Shown: positions 19,780 through 28,797 of the stretch, one piece after another | Numbering within the stretch: position 1 is the first letter of the stretch | Layout: each line of letters opens with the position of its first letter | Source of the DNA: Leifsonia xyli | GTDB taxonomy: Bacteria > Actinomycetota > Actinomycetes > Actinomycetales > Microbacteriaceae | Assembly: GCA_003243275.1 (NCBI GenBank) | Contig: QFQR01000003.1 | Location: 62,001-126,000, forward strand | Direction: 5' to 3' | Length of the DNA: 64,000 bases | Program-made: the position numbers and the translations under genes | Notes under the pieces: generated by a model | Database searches by the model: none | What the model saw: the letters and a program-made list of their open reading frames with translations, nothing else | Told to the model about the DNA's origin: nothing

Positions 19780-20406
19780 TCAGAGGATGCCGAGCTCCAT
19801 CGCGCGGGTCACGGCGCGGGTGCGGCTCGTCACGTCGAGTTTCGCGAAGGCGTGCAGCAGGTGGGTTTTCACGGTCGCCTCGCCGAGGTGGATGCGCGCG
19901 CCGATCTCGCGGTTGGAGAGCCCCGCAGCCACCAGGCGCAGCACCTCCAGCTCGCGCGGGCTGAGTTCCGGGCCGGCGGGCGTGGCAGGCACCCGGGTGC
20001 GCGCCACCAGCATCCGGCTGACGCTCGGCGCGAGCGCCACCTCGCCCGCCGCGACCGCCCGCACCCCCGCGAGCAGCTCGGCCTCGGGGGCCGCCTTCAG
20101 CAGGTAGCCGCTCGCCCCCGCGGCGATCGCCGAGAGGATCGCGTCATCCGTCTCGTAGGTCGTGAGGATGAGCACCCGCACCTCCGGATGCGCCGCCAGG
20201 ATGCGCGCGGTCGCCTCGTCGCCGTCGATGCCGGGCATCCGCAGGTCCATCACCACGAGGTCGGGCGCCACCGTCGGCACGAGCGCCACCGCCTCCTCAC
20301 CGCTCGCCGCGGTTCCCGCGATCTCGACATCCGGAGCCGCCTCCAGCAGCGCCACGATGCCCGCGCGCACCACCGGGTGGTCGTCGACCACGAGGATGCG
20401 GATCAT
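19780..20406 (-). CDS. NarL/LuxR-type response regulator
   Basis: 208 residues from ATG 20406. Receiver domain with VVDDHPVVRAG and phospho-acceptor in VVMDLRMPG (about D54), conserved Thr/Lys in LTTYETDD and YLLKAAPE, then a LuxR helix-turn-helix ELSPRELEVLRLVAAGLSNREIG with TVKTHLLHAF. It overlaps the kinase stop by four bases (ATGA). With the ABC-2 exporter upstream in the same direction this is the common drug/envelope-stress module layout. Confidence 0.92.
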   Translation of the reverse strand: MIRILVVDDHPVVRAGIVALLEAAPDVEIAGTAASGEEAVALVPTVAPDLVVMDLRMPGIDGDEATARILAAHPEVRVLILTTYETDDAILSAIAAGASGYLLKAAPEAELLAGVRAVAAGEVALAPSVSRMLVARTRVPATPAGPELSPRELEVLRLVAAGLSNREIGARIHLGEATVKTHLLHAFAKLDVTSRTRAVTRAMELGIL

Positions 20407-21575
20407 GCCCCACCCCCCGTCGCGGCGGATGCGATCGGCGGCGTCCCGAGCGGAAGTGTCGCCGTGATCGCGGTCGCACCGGGCGTGCCGTCGACCTCGA
20501 GCACGCCGCCGGCGAGCGCGAGGCGGTCGCGTAGCCCGGCGAGCCCGAACCCGGCGTGCACCTCGGCGGGGAACCCGCGTCCGTCGTCGCTGACGGTGAG
20601 CCGGGCGCCTGCCGCGTCGGCCGCCAGCGTGACCCGCGCCGCGGCGGCACCCGAATGCTTGCGCACGTTCGCGAGCCCCTCCTGCGCGCACCGCAGCAGC
20701 ACGACCTCGGCGTCGCGGTCGAGCGGAACCGACGTCGCGCTCGTCACCGACACCCGGATGCGCGTCTCGCGCTCGAAGCGTTCCGCCAAACGCTGTAGCG
20801 CTTCCGCGATGCCGCCCTGGGTGAGCTCCACCGGCGCCGTCGCCGCCACGAGCGCGCGGGTCTCGGCCAGCGCATCCCGCGCCCCCGTCTCGATCAGCTC
20901 GAGCGACTCGTCGTCGAGCCCGCCGACGGCGAACTCGCGCCGGGCGCGCTGCGCGAGCAGCACCAGAGCGGTGAGCGACTGGGCGACCGTGTCGTGCACC
21001 TCCCGCGACATCCGGGCCCGCTCCGAGGTGACGCCCGCGTCGCGTTCGGCGGCGGCAAGCCGCTCCTGCGCGGATCGCAGCTCGTCGAGCAGCCGCGACT
21101 TCTCGTCACCGAGCTTGGCGATGCCCCAGATCCAGTTGCCCATGATGATCGCGAACCCCACCGACAGCAGTTGCGTCAGCAGGATCTGCTGCCACGCATC
21201 CGGTCCGGGGATGCTGATCGCGAAGCCGATGCCGACGGCGACCCCGATCCCGACGGATGCGATCATCGCCCCCCGGCGCCGTGCCGCGAGCCTCCACACC
21301 AGCGGGTAGACGAAGCACTGCAGAATCGCGAGCAACGGGTCGAGGGCGGTCACCGTTCCCGCGAACAGCACGGTCCCGACCGTCAGCACGATCGCGCCGG
21401 GGCTGCCCTCCTCCATCCGTCCGCGGCGGAGCAGCACGAACAGCGCCGAGTAGCCGACGACGGCGACGACGCCCGCCGCCAACTCGGCGGCGGGCGCCCC
21501 GGTCGCGACGAGCGCGGCGACGGTGATGACGCCGACGCTCGCGAGACCGAGCAGCCACCAGCGGGACCGGATCAT
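20403..21575 (-). CDS. Sensor histidine kinase (HisKA_3 type)
   Basis: 390 residues. About five N-terminal membrane segments (residues 8-150), a short coiled coil (residues 155-185), the H-box MSREVHDTVAQSL (about H194) and a GHKL ATPase with an N-box-like ECAQEGLANVRKH-type region (read as CAQEGLANVRKHSG), DDGRGFP and GLAGLRDRL. It partners the overlapping NarL-type regulator and sits one base after the ABC permease gene, so all four genes 23299-19780 form one operon. Confidence 0.9.
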   Translation of the reverse strand: MIRSRWWLLGLASVGVITVAALVATGAPAAELAAGVVAVVGYSALFVLLRRGRMEEGSPGAIVLTVGTVLFAGTVTALDPLLAILQCFVYPLVWRLAARRRGAMIASVGIGVAVGIGFAISIPGPDAWQQILLTQLLSVGFAIIMGNWIWGIAKLGDEKSRLLDELRSAQERLAAAERDAGVTSERARMSREVHDTVAQSLTALVLLAQRARREFAVGGLDDESLELIETGARDALAETRALVAATAPVELTQGGIAEALQRLAERFERETRIRVSVTSATSVPLDRDAEVVLLRCAQEGLANVRKHSGAAAARVTLAADAAGARLTVSDDGRGFPAEVHAGFGLAGLRDRLALAGGVLEVDGTPGATAITATLPLGTPPIASAATGGGA

Positions 21576-22427
21576 TCAGCCATCCTTGCGGATCCAGCGG
21601 AAGGTGAGGCGGGTCACGATGAGTCCGGCCACCAGCCAGATGCTGCACACGAGCGCGACGCCGCCCAGGTTCCACGCGCCCCCGACCTCCACCGCCGCGT
21701 AGGCATCCGGCAGGAAGACCGACCGCATGCCGTGCGCGAGCCAGGCGAGCGGGAACAGGTTGGCGATGTTCTGCAGCCACTCGGGAAGCAGGGAGAACTG
21801 GATGTAGACCCCCGAGATGAACTGCAGCACGAGCACGATCGGGATGATGACGGCGGTCGCGCTCTTGCCCGAGCGGGGCAGCCCCGACAGCCCGATGCCG
21901 AGGATGGCGCAGGTCGTGACGCCCAGCAGGAACACCCACGCGAACGTCACCCACGACGACGGCTCGGTCGGCAACGGCACATCGAACGCGACCCGCGCCA
22001 CCACGATGAGCAGCGCCGCCTGCAGGATCGAGGTCACGAGCACCTGCCCGATCTTGCCGATGAAGTAGCTCACCGGCGACAGCGGGGCACCCGCGAGACG
22101 CTTGAGGGTGCCGTCGCTCTTCTCCACCGCGATGTCGGTGGCCATGTTCTGCAGGCCAGAGAGGAGCACGCCCGCGGCGAGCATCGCCGGCAGGTAGTAC
22201 TGGGCGGCGCTCACCGCGGTGCCGTCGGCGGCGTTCCCGAACGACATGCTGCTGAAGGCGACCGAGAAGATCGTGAGCATGAGCAGCGGGAACAGGAACG
22301 TGAAGAACACGGTGTCGCCCTGCCGGAAGTAGGAGCGCACCTCGTAGCGTGCGCGCGACAGGCCGAGACGGATGGTGCGGCCCGGCCCGAAGCTCGGGGC
22401 GCGCACGGATGCGGCTGCGGTGGTCAT
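21576..22427 (-). CDS. ABC-2 type transporter permease
   Basis: 283 residues. A cytosolic N-terminus with LGLSRARYEVRSYFRQGDTVFF leads to a six-segment membrane domain of the ABC-2 (DrrB/YadH) type, including QNMATDIAVEKSDGTLKRLAGAPLSPVSYFIGK, the coupling-helix region typical of exporters. It overlaps the ATPase stop by four bases. Predicted to export a drug or lipid under control of the downstream two-component system. Confidence 0.9.
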   Translation of the reverse strand: MTTAAASVRAPSFGPGRTIRLGLSRARYEVRSYFRQGDTVFFTFLFPLLMLTIFSVAFSSMSFGNAADGTAVSAAQYYLPAMLAAGVLLSGLQNMATDIAVEKSDGTLKRLAGAPLSPVSYFIGKIGQVLVTSILQAALLIVVARVAFDVPLPTEPSSWVTFAWVFLLGVTTCAILGIGLSGLPRSGKSATAVIIPIVLVLQFISGVYIQFSLLPEWLQNIANLFPLAWLAHGMRSVFLPDAYAAVEVGGAWNLGGVALVCSIWLVAGLIVTRLTFRWIRKDG

Positions 22428-23299
22428 GAGAGGCTCCCTTCGAGAGCGGGGCTGACGCTCGCGGTGTCCTCCACGAGCTCCAGGTAGATGTCTTCGAGGC
22501 TCGGGCGGATGACCTCGAGCCGTTCGGGTTCGCCGTTCGCGGCGAGGCGGGCGACGAGCGCCGCGGGCTCGGTGGTGCGCTCCTGGCGGAGCACGCCGTC
22601 CTGCAGCCAGCGCACGATCGGGATGCGCGCATCCGCTCCGCCGAGCTCGTCGATGGCGCCGATCGTGACGAGCTTGCCGCCCGCGATGATGCCGCCGCGG
22701 TCGGCGAGCTGCTGCGCCTCGTCGAGGTAGTGGGTGGTGAGCAGGATGCTGGTGCCTTCGTCGCGGAGCGAGCGGATGAGCTGCCAGAACTGGCGGCGCG
22801 CCTCCGGGTCGAAGCCCGTGGTGGGCTCGTCGAGGAAGAGCAGCTCGGGTCGGCCGATGATGCCGAGGGCGACATCCACGCGGCGCTTCTGGCCGCCGGA
22901 AAGCTTCGCGATGCGGGTGGTGGCCTTCTCTTCGAGGCCGACCGCGGCGATCACCTCCTCGACATCCCGGGGGTTCGGGTAGTAGCCGGCGAAGTGGCGC
23001 AACTGCTCGCGCACGGTGGCGCTGCCGGTCTCGCCGGTCGACTGGAGCACGATGCCGAGCTTCGCCTTCCAGGCGAGGCCGCCGTGTCGGGGGTCGCTGC
23101 CGAGCACGCGCACCTCGCCGCCGGTGCGGTCGCGGTAGCCCTCGAGGATCTCGATGGTGGTGGACTTGCCCGCGCCGTTGGGGCCGAGCAGGGCGAAGGT
23201 CTCGCCGCGGTGGATGTCGAAGTCGATGCCGCGCACGGCCTCGAACCCCTTGTAGGCCTTGGTGAGGCCGCGCACCTCGACGACGTTCTCTGTTGTCAT
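22424..23299 (-). CDS. ABC exporter ATP-binding protein
   Basis: 291 residues from ATG 23299. Walker A GPNGAGKST, Q-loop, signature LSGGQKRRVD, Walker B ELLFLDEPTTGFDPEAR and a switch histidine in LLTTHYLDEAQ. A DrrA-like C-terminal extension ends the protein. It energises the overlapping ABC-2 permease. The upstream in-frame extension to 23509 passes through a palindromic repeat and is rejected. Confidence 0.93.
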   Translation of the reverse strand: MTTENVVEVRGLTKAYKGFEAVRGIDFDIHRGETFALLGPNGAGKSTTIEILEGYRDRTGGEVRVLGSDPRHGGLAWKAKLGIVLQSTGETGSATVREQLRHFAGYYPNPRDVEEVIAAVGLEEKATTRIAKLSGGQKRRVDVALGIIGRPELLFLDEPTTGFDPEARRQFWQLIRSLRDEGTSILLTTHYLDEAQQLADRGGIIAGGKLVTIGAIDELGGADARIPIVRWLQDGVLRQERTTEPAALVARLAANGEPERLEVIRPSLEDIYLELVEDTASVSPALEGSLS

Positions 23300-23414
23300 G
23301 CCCTCACTCTGACGCCGGGCTCGCCCCGCCCGCCTCTCCCGCCCGGTGGGTTCGGCATCCCCCATTCGGTGGATGCCAGCCCCCTTCGCCCTCCTCCTCA
23401 CCCCGGGTACTTGA

Positions 23415-23479
23415 TCGCTGACCGGTCGGTTTCTGGCCTCAAACCGCGGGTTTGAGGCCAGAAACCGACCCCTCAGCGA
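23415..23479. repeat. Palindromic repeat, GGTCGGTTTCTGGCCTC family, copy A
   Basis: Arms run TCGCTGA.. GGTCGGTTTCTGGCCTCAAA and its inverse TTTGAGGCCAGAAACCGACC..TCAGCGA around a seven-base CCGCGGG spacer. The right arm contains the stop codon of the reverse-strand gene ending at 23473. Confidence 0.85.
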
Positions 23480-24420
23480 TCGGGGTGCCAGCCGCGAGCG
23501 GTGAGGCATGCGCGGATGCGGGCGACCGCAGCCCGGGACTCGGGGGTGCGCAGGCGGGGGTCGACCTCGTTCGCGGTGAGCCGATGGGTGGCCCAGTCGA
23601 TCGCGGCGAGCTGCTGTTGCTTCAGGATGTCGCGGCGGAACTTCTCGGGCGAGAGGTGCAGCAGGCTCTCGTACTCGATCGCGCTTCGGTACTCGACATG
23701 GGCGAGGTCGACCATCGCGACCACGCCGCCCGCGGGATGCGGCACCGGATAGTTGAGCGCCGGCTCCGGGAGCCCCGCGCGCACCACCATGAGCCGCCCG
23801 AACGTCTCTCGCCGCGAGAGCGATCCGTAGCGCACCAGCTCGAGCGCCTCACGCGCCCGGCGGATGCCGCGGTCGCCCGGTCGCGCGGCGACGGTCGCGG
23901 CGAGTTCTGCGGTGGTGGTCTGGGGTGGCGCCTGGTCGAAGGGTGCGGTTCCGGTGACCAGGAAGTCGCCAGCGGCGACCAGATCGTCGAGGCTGAGCAG
24001 CGGCGCGCTCATCACCCAGCTCACCGCCGGTGTCGTGATGTGCAGGTCGCCGAGCATGGTCACGGGTGTGCGCTCCGGATAGAGCCGGTGCGGGATGGTG
24101 TGTGCGGTGCGCGGGCGCGCGGGGCCGACCGAGGAGACGTGCAGCAGCTCCAGCCGTTCGAGTCGCCGCGGCAGGGGCGCGCCCCACAGCATGAGCGCCG
24201 TCGTGTGGCTGATCACCTGGTCGGTGCCGTGCCGGAGCGCGAATGCTGCGAGCAGCTCGTGCGGGCCGAGCACGGCATCCGGCATCCGCACCGCGTTGAA
24301 CGGTCGGATGAGATCGCGCCCCGCCATCCGCCCGGGTGGCAGGCCGTGCTTCCGGGCCTCGTCGACCCGGAAGGGGCCGTGGTTCCATTCATCGGGGAGG
24401 GGTGCGGCAGCTCGCGACAT
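23473..24420 (-). CDS. AbiEi-like protein with DUF559/Vsr-like C-terminal domain
   Basis: 315 residues from ATG 24420. The N-terminus (HGPFRVDEARKHGLPPGRM, then LIRPFNAVRM and HELLAAFALRHGTDQVISHTTALMLWG) matches the AbiEi antitoxin-like winged-helix arrangement common in actinobacteria. The C-terminus has VAMVDLAHVEYRSAIEYES and RRDILKQQQLAAIDW, the pattern of DUF559/Vsr-type PD-(D/E)xK nucleases, though the third catalytic residue is unclear. No AbiEii-type toxin is next to it. Copies of one palindrome lie at its 3' end and upstream of its 5' end. Function unknown; defence or repair possible. Confidence 0.55.
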   Translation of the reverse strand: MSRAAAPLPDEWNHGPFRVDEARKHGLPPGRMAGRDLIRPFNAVRMPDAVLGPHELLAAFALRHGTDQVISHTTALMLWGAPLPRRLERLELLHVSSVGPARPRTAHTIPHRLYPERTPVTMLGDLHITTPAVSWVMSAPLLSLDDLVAAGDFLVTGTAPFDQAPPQTTTAELAATVAARPGDRGIRRAREALELVRYGSLSRRETFGRLMVVRAGLPEPALNYPVPHPAGGVVAMVDLAHVEYRSAIEYESLLHLSPEKFRRDILKQQQLAAIDWATHRLTANEVDPRLRTPESRAAVARIRACLTARGWHPDR

Positions 24421-24554
24421 GCAGCCACCCAAGCCGCTCTGCCGACCCCGCGGGCGCGCATCCCCGCGATCTGTGCACAACTACCCCCGTGTCGCCCCTG
24501 TGCACGACCCGAGCACGACGGGGCCCGGCCGAGCTAAGCCCGACCCCCGCCACG

Positions 24555-24611
24555 TGAGTGGTCGGTTTCTGGCCTCAAAACCGCGGTTTGAGGCCAGAAA
24601 CCGACCACTCA
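24555..24611. repeat. Palindromic repeat, GGTCGGTTTCTGGCCTC family, copy B
   Basis: Perfect 25-base arms (24555-24579 and 24587-24611) with a seven-base spacer. It sits 27 bases beyond the stop of the reverse-strand gene ending at 24639 and upstream of the AbiEi-like gene, so it could act as a terminator between them. Confidence 0.85.
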
Positions 24612-24638
24612 GCGAGAAGGGGGTCAGCGAGAGGGGGG

Positions 24639-24953
24639 TCAGCGGCGCTGGAGGCGGCGGAGCACGGCGGCGAGGGCGATGAGGGTGATGGTGGCGCCGA
24701 GGGTGACGACGAGCACGACCGTCCAGCCGAGGGGGTCGAGCCCCAGGATCGCGTCGAGAGCGGATGCGCGGCGCGCCGGGCTCGAGGCGGTCCAGAGCAC
24801 CGCACCCGCCACGACGATCAGCACGAGCCCCCAGAGGGCCGCACCCACCCGGATGCGCGGGCGCGGCAGCGCGGGGTCGACGGCCTCACCGGGTGCAGGC
24901 GCGTCGCCGCCGGGCGCAGTGACCTGCTCGAGGGTCTCGTCCTGCTCGGACAT
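24639..24953 (-). CDS. Small two-segment membrane protein of the PspC operon
   Basis: 104 residues from ATG 24953, whose A overlaps the last base of the PspC gene stop (TGATG). A polar, acidic N-terminus (MSEQDETLEQVTAPGG) is followed by two membrane segments (AALWGLVLIVVAGAVLWTA and LGWTVVLVVTLGATITLIAL) and a basic tail RRLQRR. Coupled to the PspC gene, so probably an accessory subunit of that envelope-stress module. Family not recognised. Confidence 0.7.
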   Translation of the reverse strand: MSEQDETLEQVTAPGGDAPAPGEAVDPALPRPRIRVGAALWGLVLIVVAGAVLWTASSPARRASALDAILGLDPLGWTVVLVVTLGATITLIALAAVLRRLQRR

Positions 24954-26617
24954 CAGTTGCCTCCAGTCGTGTCGGTGCCGCCGGATGTCGCCCCATCCGT
25001 CGCGGGGTCGGTCGGTGCGGGGTCGGTCTCGGTCGGCACAGGCTCGACCGCCGGACCGCCGGACTCGCCCGTCGGCGAGCTCTCGTCGGGCTTCGGGCTG
25101 AGCGTGAGCGGCGTGGTGCCGCTGCTCCAGCTGGTGATGTTCACCCATCCGCTGCCGAGCCAGACGCGGAGCACGACATCGGGTGTCCCGTCGCCGGCGG
25201 TCAGTGTGAGGCGTCCGTTCTTGACCCGGTACCAGGAGGAGCGGTTGCTGTCGTCGCCGAACCGCTCGTCGACCGACACGGACCCCGCGTACTCGTCGCG
25301 CGGGGTGGTCAGCTCGAGGCGGATCGTCGCGCCCTCGTCGAGCTGCACCTGCACGCTCCCGACGGCCTGCCACAGGTCGATGGTCGCGGTGGCGTCGTCG
25401 CGGTTCGGCACGTAGAGGGAGGTGGTTCCGACGAGCTGGGCGTAGCGTCCGCTCTTCGCGCCGCTGATGCCCATGTTCGCCCCGGGCGGGAGCGTGATGC
25501 GGTCGCCAGGCAGCACGACGGCGAGCGCGAGCACGAGCACCGAGAGGATCGAGAAGAGGGCGAGCACGCCGCTGCGCCGCCGCCCGAGCGCCACCGCGAC
25601 GGTGCCGGCTCCGAGCACGAGCACGAGCACGGAGGCGCCGATCATCCAGACGGCGGGGCGGGTCTCGGTCGACTGCCCGGCCGCGAACGCGGCGATCGCC
25701 GCGGCGACGAGGGCGACGCCGAGCACGAGGAACACGATCCCCGCGTTCGCCCGTGGCCGGGTGAGTTTCCGGATGCGGGCCCGCTCGCGCGCGGCCACGA
25801 GCGCTTCCTGCGCGCGCGCGTTGGCCTCCGCCTGGCGCCGCTCGCGTTCGCTGCGGCGCTGCTCGGCTGCCCAGGCGGCACGCTGCTGCTGCCAGGCGTC
25901 CTGGCTGGCCTTCCAGTTCGCGAGCTCTTCGGCGGATGCGTCGGCCGGCGGAGCGGGCGGCTCGCCCGGCTCGGGGAGCACAGCGGCGGGCGCGGATGCG
26001 GCCGCGAGCGCCGCGTCGCCCGCAGCATCCGCCGCCTCGGCCGGCAGCACCGGCACCGTGTCGGGCTGGTCGTCGGTGGTCGCCGGTACCGTCGCGATGT
26101 CGCGCGAGGAACGCCGCGCGAGCCACACCACGATGACGACGACGAGGGCGAACAGCACGAGCGTCCAGGCGGCGCGAACGAGCGATCCGCCCCAGCCCAG
26201 GTAGCCCCAGTACAGCGCCCCCGCGACCCAGAAGCCCTGGGTGAGGGGCAGGAAGGAGATCAGGAACACCGCCACGATGCCGGGCAGTGCGCGGGTGACC
26301 CGGCCGTGGCCGAGCTGCTGCGCGTGGATCGTGCCGTGCTCGTCGGGCAGCAGGAACCAGGCGATCGCGTAGAGCAGCGCCACGGGCGCGCCGACGACGG
26401 CGAGCACCACGGCGATGCCCCGCACGATGAGCGGGTCGATGCCGATGCGCGCGGCGAGGCCGCCGCAGACGCCGCCGAGCCATCCGCTCTGCCGCTCGAC
26501 GCCGAGGCGACGCAGCCAACCGAAGAAGCCCGACTCGGCGGACGGGGAGGCCGCGGGCGGCTCCTCGGCGACGGTCTCGTCGGGCGGCGGTGGGGATGCT
26601 GTGGTGCGTCGTGCCAT
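24953..26617 (-). CDS. PspC domain membrane protein
   Basis: 554 residues from ATG 26617. PspC domain at about residues 35-100 (WLGGVCGGLAARIGIDPLIVRGIAVVL), further membrane segments, a central Ala/Arg/Glu/Gln-rich helical stretch likely to form a coiled coil (AWQQQRAAWAAEQRRSERER, about 265-315), then three more membrane segments and a C-terminal beta-rich adhesin-like region (DUF2154-type, LDEGATIRLELTT). PspC proteins act in envelope stress sensing. Read divergently from a PspC-domain kinase 104 bases away, a common actinobacterial arrangement. Confidence 0.83.
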   Translation of the reverse strand: MARRTTASPPPPDETVAEEPPAASPSAESGFFGWLRRLGVERQSGWLGGVCGGLAARIGIDPLIVRGIAVVLAVVGAPVALLYAIAWFLLPDEHGTIHAQQLGHGRVTRALPGIVAVFLISFLPLTQGFWVAGALYWGYLGWGGSLVRAAWTLVLFALVVVIVVWLARRSSRDIATVPATTDDQPDTVPVLPAEAADAAGDAALAAASAPAAVLPEPGEPPAPPADASAEELANWKASQDAWQQQRAAWAAEQRRSERERRQAEANARAQEALVAARERARIRKLTRPRANAGIVFLVLGVALVAAAIAAFAAGQSTETRPAVWMIGASVLVLVLGAGTVAVALGRRRSGVLALFSILSVLVLALAVVLPGDRITLPPGANMGISGAKSGRYAQLVGTTSLYVPNRDDATATIDLWQAVGSVQVQLDEGATIRLELTTPRDEYAGSVSVDERFGDDSNRSSWYRVKNGRLTLTAGDGTPDVVLRVWLGSGWVNITSWSSGTTPLTLSPKPDESSPTGESGGPAVEPVPTETDPAPTDPATDGATSGGTDTTGGN

Positions 26618-26720
26618 GACTCGATGTTCGCCGGGCGTCCGCGCCCGCTCTATGGGGGGATGCCCTGATCGTCCCCTGATCCCCGGATGCGGAGCTCGCC
26701 CGGCGTGCTTTGATCGTGGC

Positions 26721-28019
26721 ATGACCGCAGCCGCCGCCGAGCCGAGCGCCGAGCGCCCGGCGCCGCCGCGCCCGGCAGCCCCGCGCCCGGCGCGGGTGCG
26801 CGCCGCGCTCGTGCGCCCGCGCGAGGTGCTGCTCTCGGGCGTGTGCGTCGCGCTCGCCCGGCACCTCGCCTGGCCGCTCGCCCTCGTGCGGGTGATCGTC
26901 GGGTTCTCGACCGTGCTCGGGGCGGCCGGGGCGCTGTACGCGTTCTGGATTCGCGGGGGCCCGACCCTCGCCACGATCGGTCTCGCCCCTGCGCTGCTCT
27001 ACCTGTGGCTGTGGGCGCTCGTGCCGCGCGAGCCGGGCACCCCGGATGCGCCCCGCATCCGCCGGGTGCCGGTCGCTGCCGTGCTGCTCGGCACCGCACT
27101 CCTGCCGGCGCTGCTCATTCCGCTCACCTGGGACGTGTTCCCCCGGCGCGTGCCCGTCGGTCTCGTCGAGAGCGTCGTGCTGGTGCTGCTCGCCATCGTG
27201 TGGACGGTCGCCGCCGACGCGCGCGATCCGCGTCGCGCCGCGAGCGCCCCGCTCGTGCGTGGTCTCGCGGCCGGGTTCCTCGCGCTGCTGGGGGCGCTCG
27301 TGCTGGTGCCCGCTTTCGCCAACTCGCGCCCGCTCATCGCCGTCGTCGGGGTCGCGCTCGTGCTGCTGGCGGTCGCGGCGATCGTCGTGCCGACGCTGGT
27401 CGCCCGCTGGAGTGCCCGCGCCGCCGAGCGTGCCGCCCTCGCCCGCGAGGAGCAGCGCTCGGAGATCGCCGCGCACCTGCACGACTCGGTGCTGCAGACC
27501 CTCGCCATCATCCAGAACCGGGCGGGGGCCGGATCCGAGGTCGCCCGCATCGCGCGCGCCCAGGAGCGCGAGCTGCGCGACTGGCTGTTCGCCGGCACCG
27601 ACCCGTTCGCGGGCGACCTGGCGACCGAGCTGAAGACGATCGCACGCGAGCTCGAGCTCGTGCACGCGGTGCGGATCGAGGTGGTGACGGTGGGGGAGGT
27701 CTCCGCGGTCGAGTCGCACGCGCTCGCCGCGGCGGCCCGCGAGGCGCTCGTGAACGCGGCGAGGCACGCGGGCGGCGAGGTGACGGTGTACGCGGAGGCG
27801 ACGACCGCTGCGGTCGAGGTGTTCGTGCGCGATCGCGGGGCGGGATTCGACCCGGATGCGGTTCCGGATGGGCGTCTCGGCATCCGTGAGTCGATCGTGG
27901 GCCGCATGGCGCGGGCCGGCGGATCGGGGCTCGTGACGAGCGGACCCGACGGCACCGAGGTGCAGTTGCGGCTCCCGCGGGGGCGGGCCGCCGCATCCGG
28001 GACCGGGGGGGCAGCATGA
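26721..28019 (+). CDS. PspC-domain sensor histidine kinase
   Basis: 432 residues from ATG 26721. A Pro/Ala-rich start leads to a PspC-like segment (LLSGVCVALARHLAWPLALVRVIVGF), about six membrane segments in all, the H-box HLHDSVLQTLAIIQ (about H254) and a GHKL ATPase with AAAREALVNAARHAG, DRGAGFDP and GIRESIVGRM. It overlaps the response regulator start by four bases. Likely senses membrane stress together with the divergent PspC protein. Confidence 0.9.
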   Translation: MTAAAAEPSAERPAPPRPAAPRPARVRAALVRPREVLLSGVCVALARHLAWPLALVRVIVGFSTVLGAAGALYAFWIRGGPTLATIGLAPALLYLWLWALVPREPGTPDAPRIRRVPVAAVLLGTALLPALLIPLTWDVFPRRVPVGLVESVVLVLLAIVWTVAADARDPRRAASAPLVRGLAAGFLALLGALVLVPAFANSRPLIAVVGVALVLLAVAAIVVPTLVARWSARAAERAALAREEQRSEIAAHLHDSVLQTLAIIQNRAGAGSEVARIARAQERELRDWLFAGTDPFAGDLATELKTIARELELVHAVRIEVVTVGEVSAVESHALAAAAREALVNAARHAGGEVTVYAEATTAAVEVFVRDRGAGFDPDAVPDGRLGIRESIVGRMARAGGSGLVTSGPDGTEVQLRLPRGRAAASGTGGAA

Positions 28020-28669
28020 CGCGCGTCATCATCGTCGACGACCATTCGATCTTCCGCACGGGCCTGCGCACCGACCTGGGCGACACCGTCGAGGTGGTGG
28101 GGGAGGCGGGCGACGTGGATGCCGCCGTGCAGGCGATCGAGACCCTGCGCCCCGAGGTGGTGCTGCTCGACGTGCACCTGCCGGGTGGCACGGGTGGGGG
28201 CGGTGCCGAGGTGGTGCGGCGCTCGGCCGCGCTGCTCGGCGAGGTGCGCTTCCTCGCGCTGTCGGTGTCGGACTCGGCGGAGGACGTCGTCGGCGTCATC
28301 CGCGCGGGCGCCCGCGGCTACATCACGAAGGCGACGAGCGGGGCGGAGGTCGCTGCCGCGGTCGCGACGGTCGCCGCGGGGGATGCGGTGTTCTCGCCGC
28401 GCCTGGCCGGTTTCGTGCTCGACGCCTTCGGCACGGCTGCCGGCGCGCCCGCGGTCGCGGCGAGCGACGACGAGCTCGACCGGCTCTCGGCCCGTGAGCA
28501 GGAGGTGATGCGGCTGATCGCGCGCGGCTACGCCTACAAGGAGGTCGCATCCCACCTCTACATCTCGATCAAGACGGTCGAGACGCACGTCTCCTCGGTG
28601 CTGCGCAAGCTGCAGCTCTCCTCGCGCCACGAGCTCACCGCCTGGGCGCTGGAGCGCCGCCTGCTCTGA
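28016..28669 (+). CDS. NarL/LuxR-type response regulator (PspC module)
   Basis: 217 residues. Receiver with VDDHSIFRTG and VVLLDVHLPGG (D52), followed by a LuxR helix-turn-helix LSAREQEVMRLIARGYAYKEVASHLYIS with TVETHVSSVLRKL. Cognate partner of the overlapping PspC-domain kinase. Probable targets are the divergent pspC operon and itself. Confidence 0.92.
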   Translation: MTRVIIVDDHSIFRTGLRTDLGDTVEVVGEAGDVDAAVQAIETLRPEVVLLDVHLPGGTGGGGAEVVRRSAALLGEVRFLALSVSDSAEDVVGVIRAGARGYITKATSGAEVAAAVATVAAGDAVFSPRLAGFVLDAFGTAAGAPAVAASDDELDRLSAREQEVMRLIARGYAYKEVASHLYISIKTVETHVSSVLRKLQLSSRHELTAWALERRLL

Positions 28670-28748
28670 GCCTCCCCGCGCCGCGTTGATCCGCGGCACC
28701 GCTGAGTCGCGGCACCGACGCACAGCGAGGTCGCCGCGGTGCGCACGC

Positions 28749-28782
28749 GGATTCCGGCGCGACTGTGCTCGTGCCGGAATCC
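28749..28782. terminator. Hairpin between convergent genes
   Basis: GGATTCCGGC (28749-28758) is inverted at 28773-28782 with a 14-base loop. It lies between the response regulator and the reverse-strand exporter gene and could terminate both. Confidence 0.55.
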
Positions 28783-28797
28783 GGCGCGCGCCGCGGA

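Noticed and set aside
21106..22875. Reverse-strand open frame of 589 codons across the ABC transporter
   Set aside because: It is out of frame with the clear ATPase and permease genes and has shadow composition.
24639..27767. Reverse-strand open frame of 1042 codons
   Set aside because: Only its last 105 codons are real (24639-24953); the rest is out of phase with the PspC gene and crosses the divergent kinase start.
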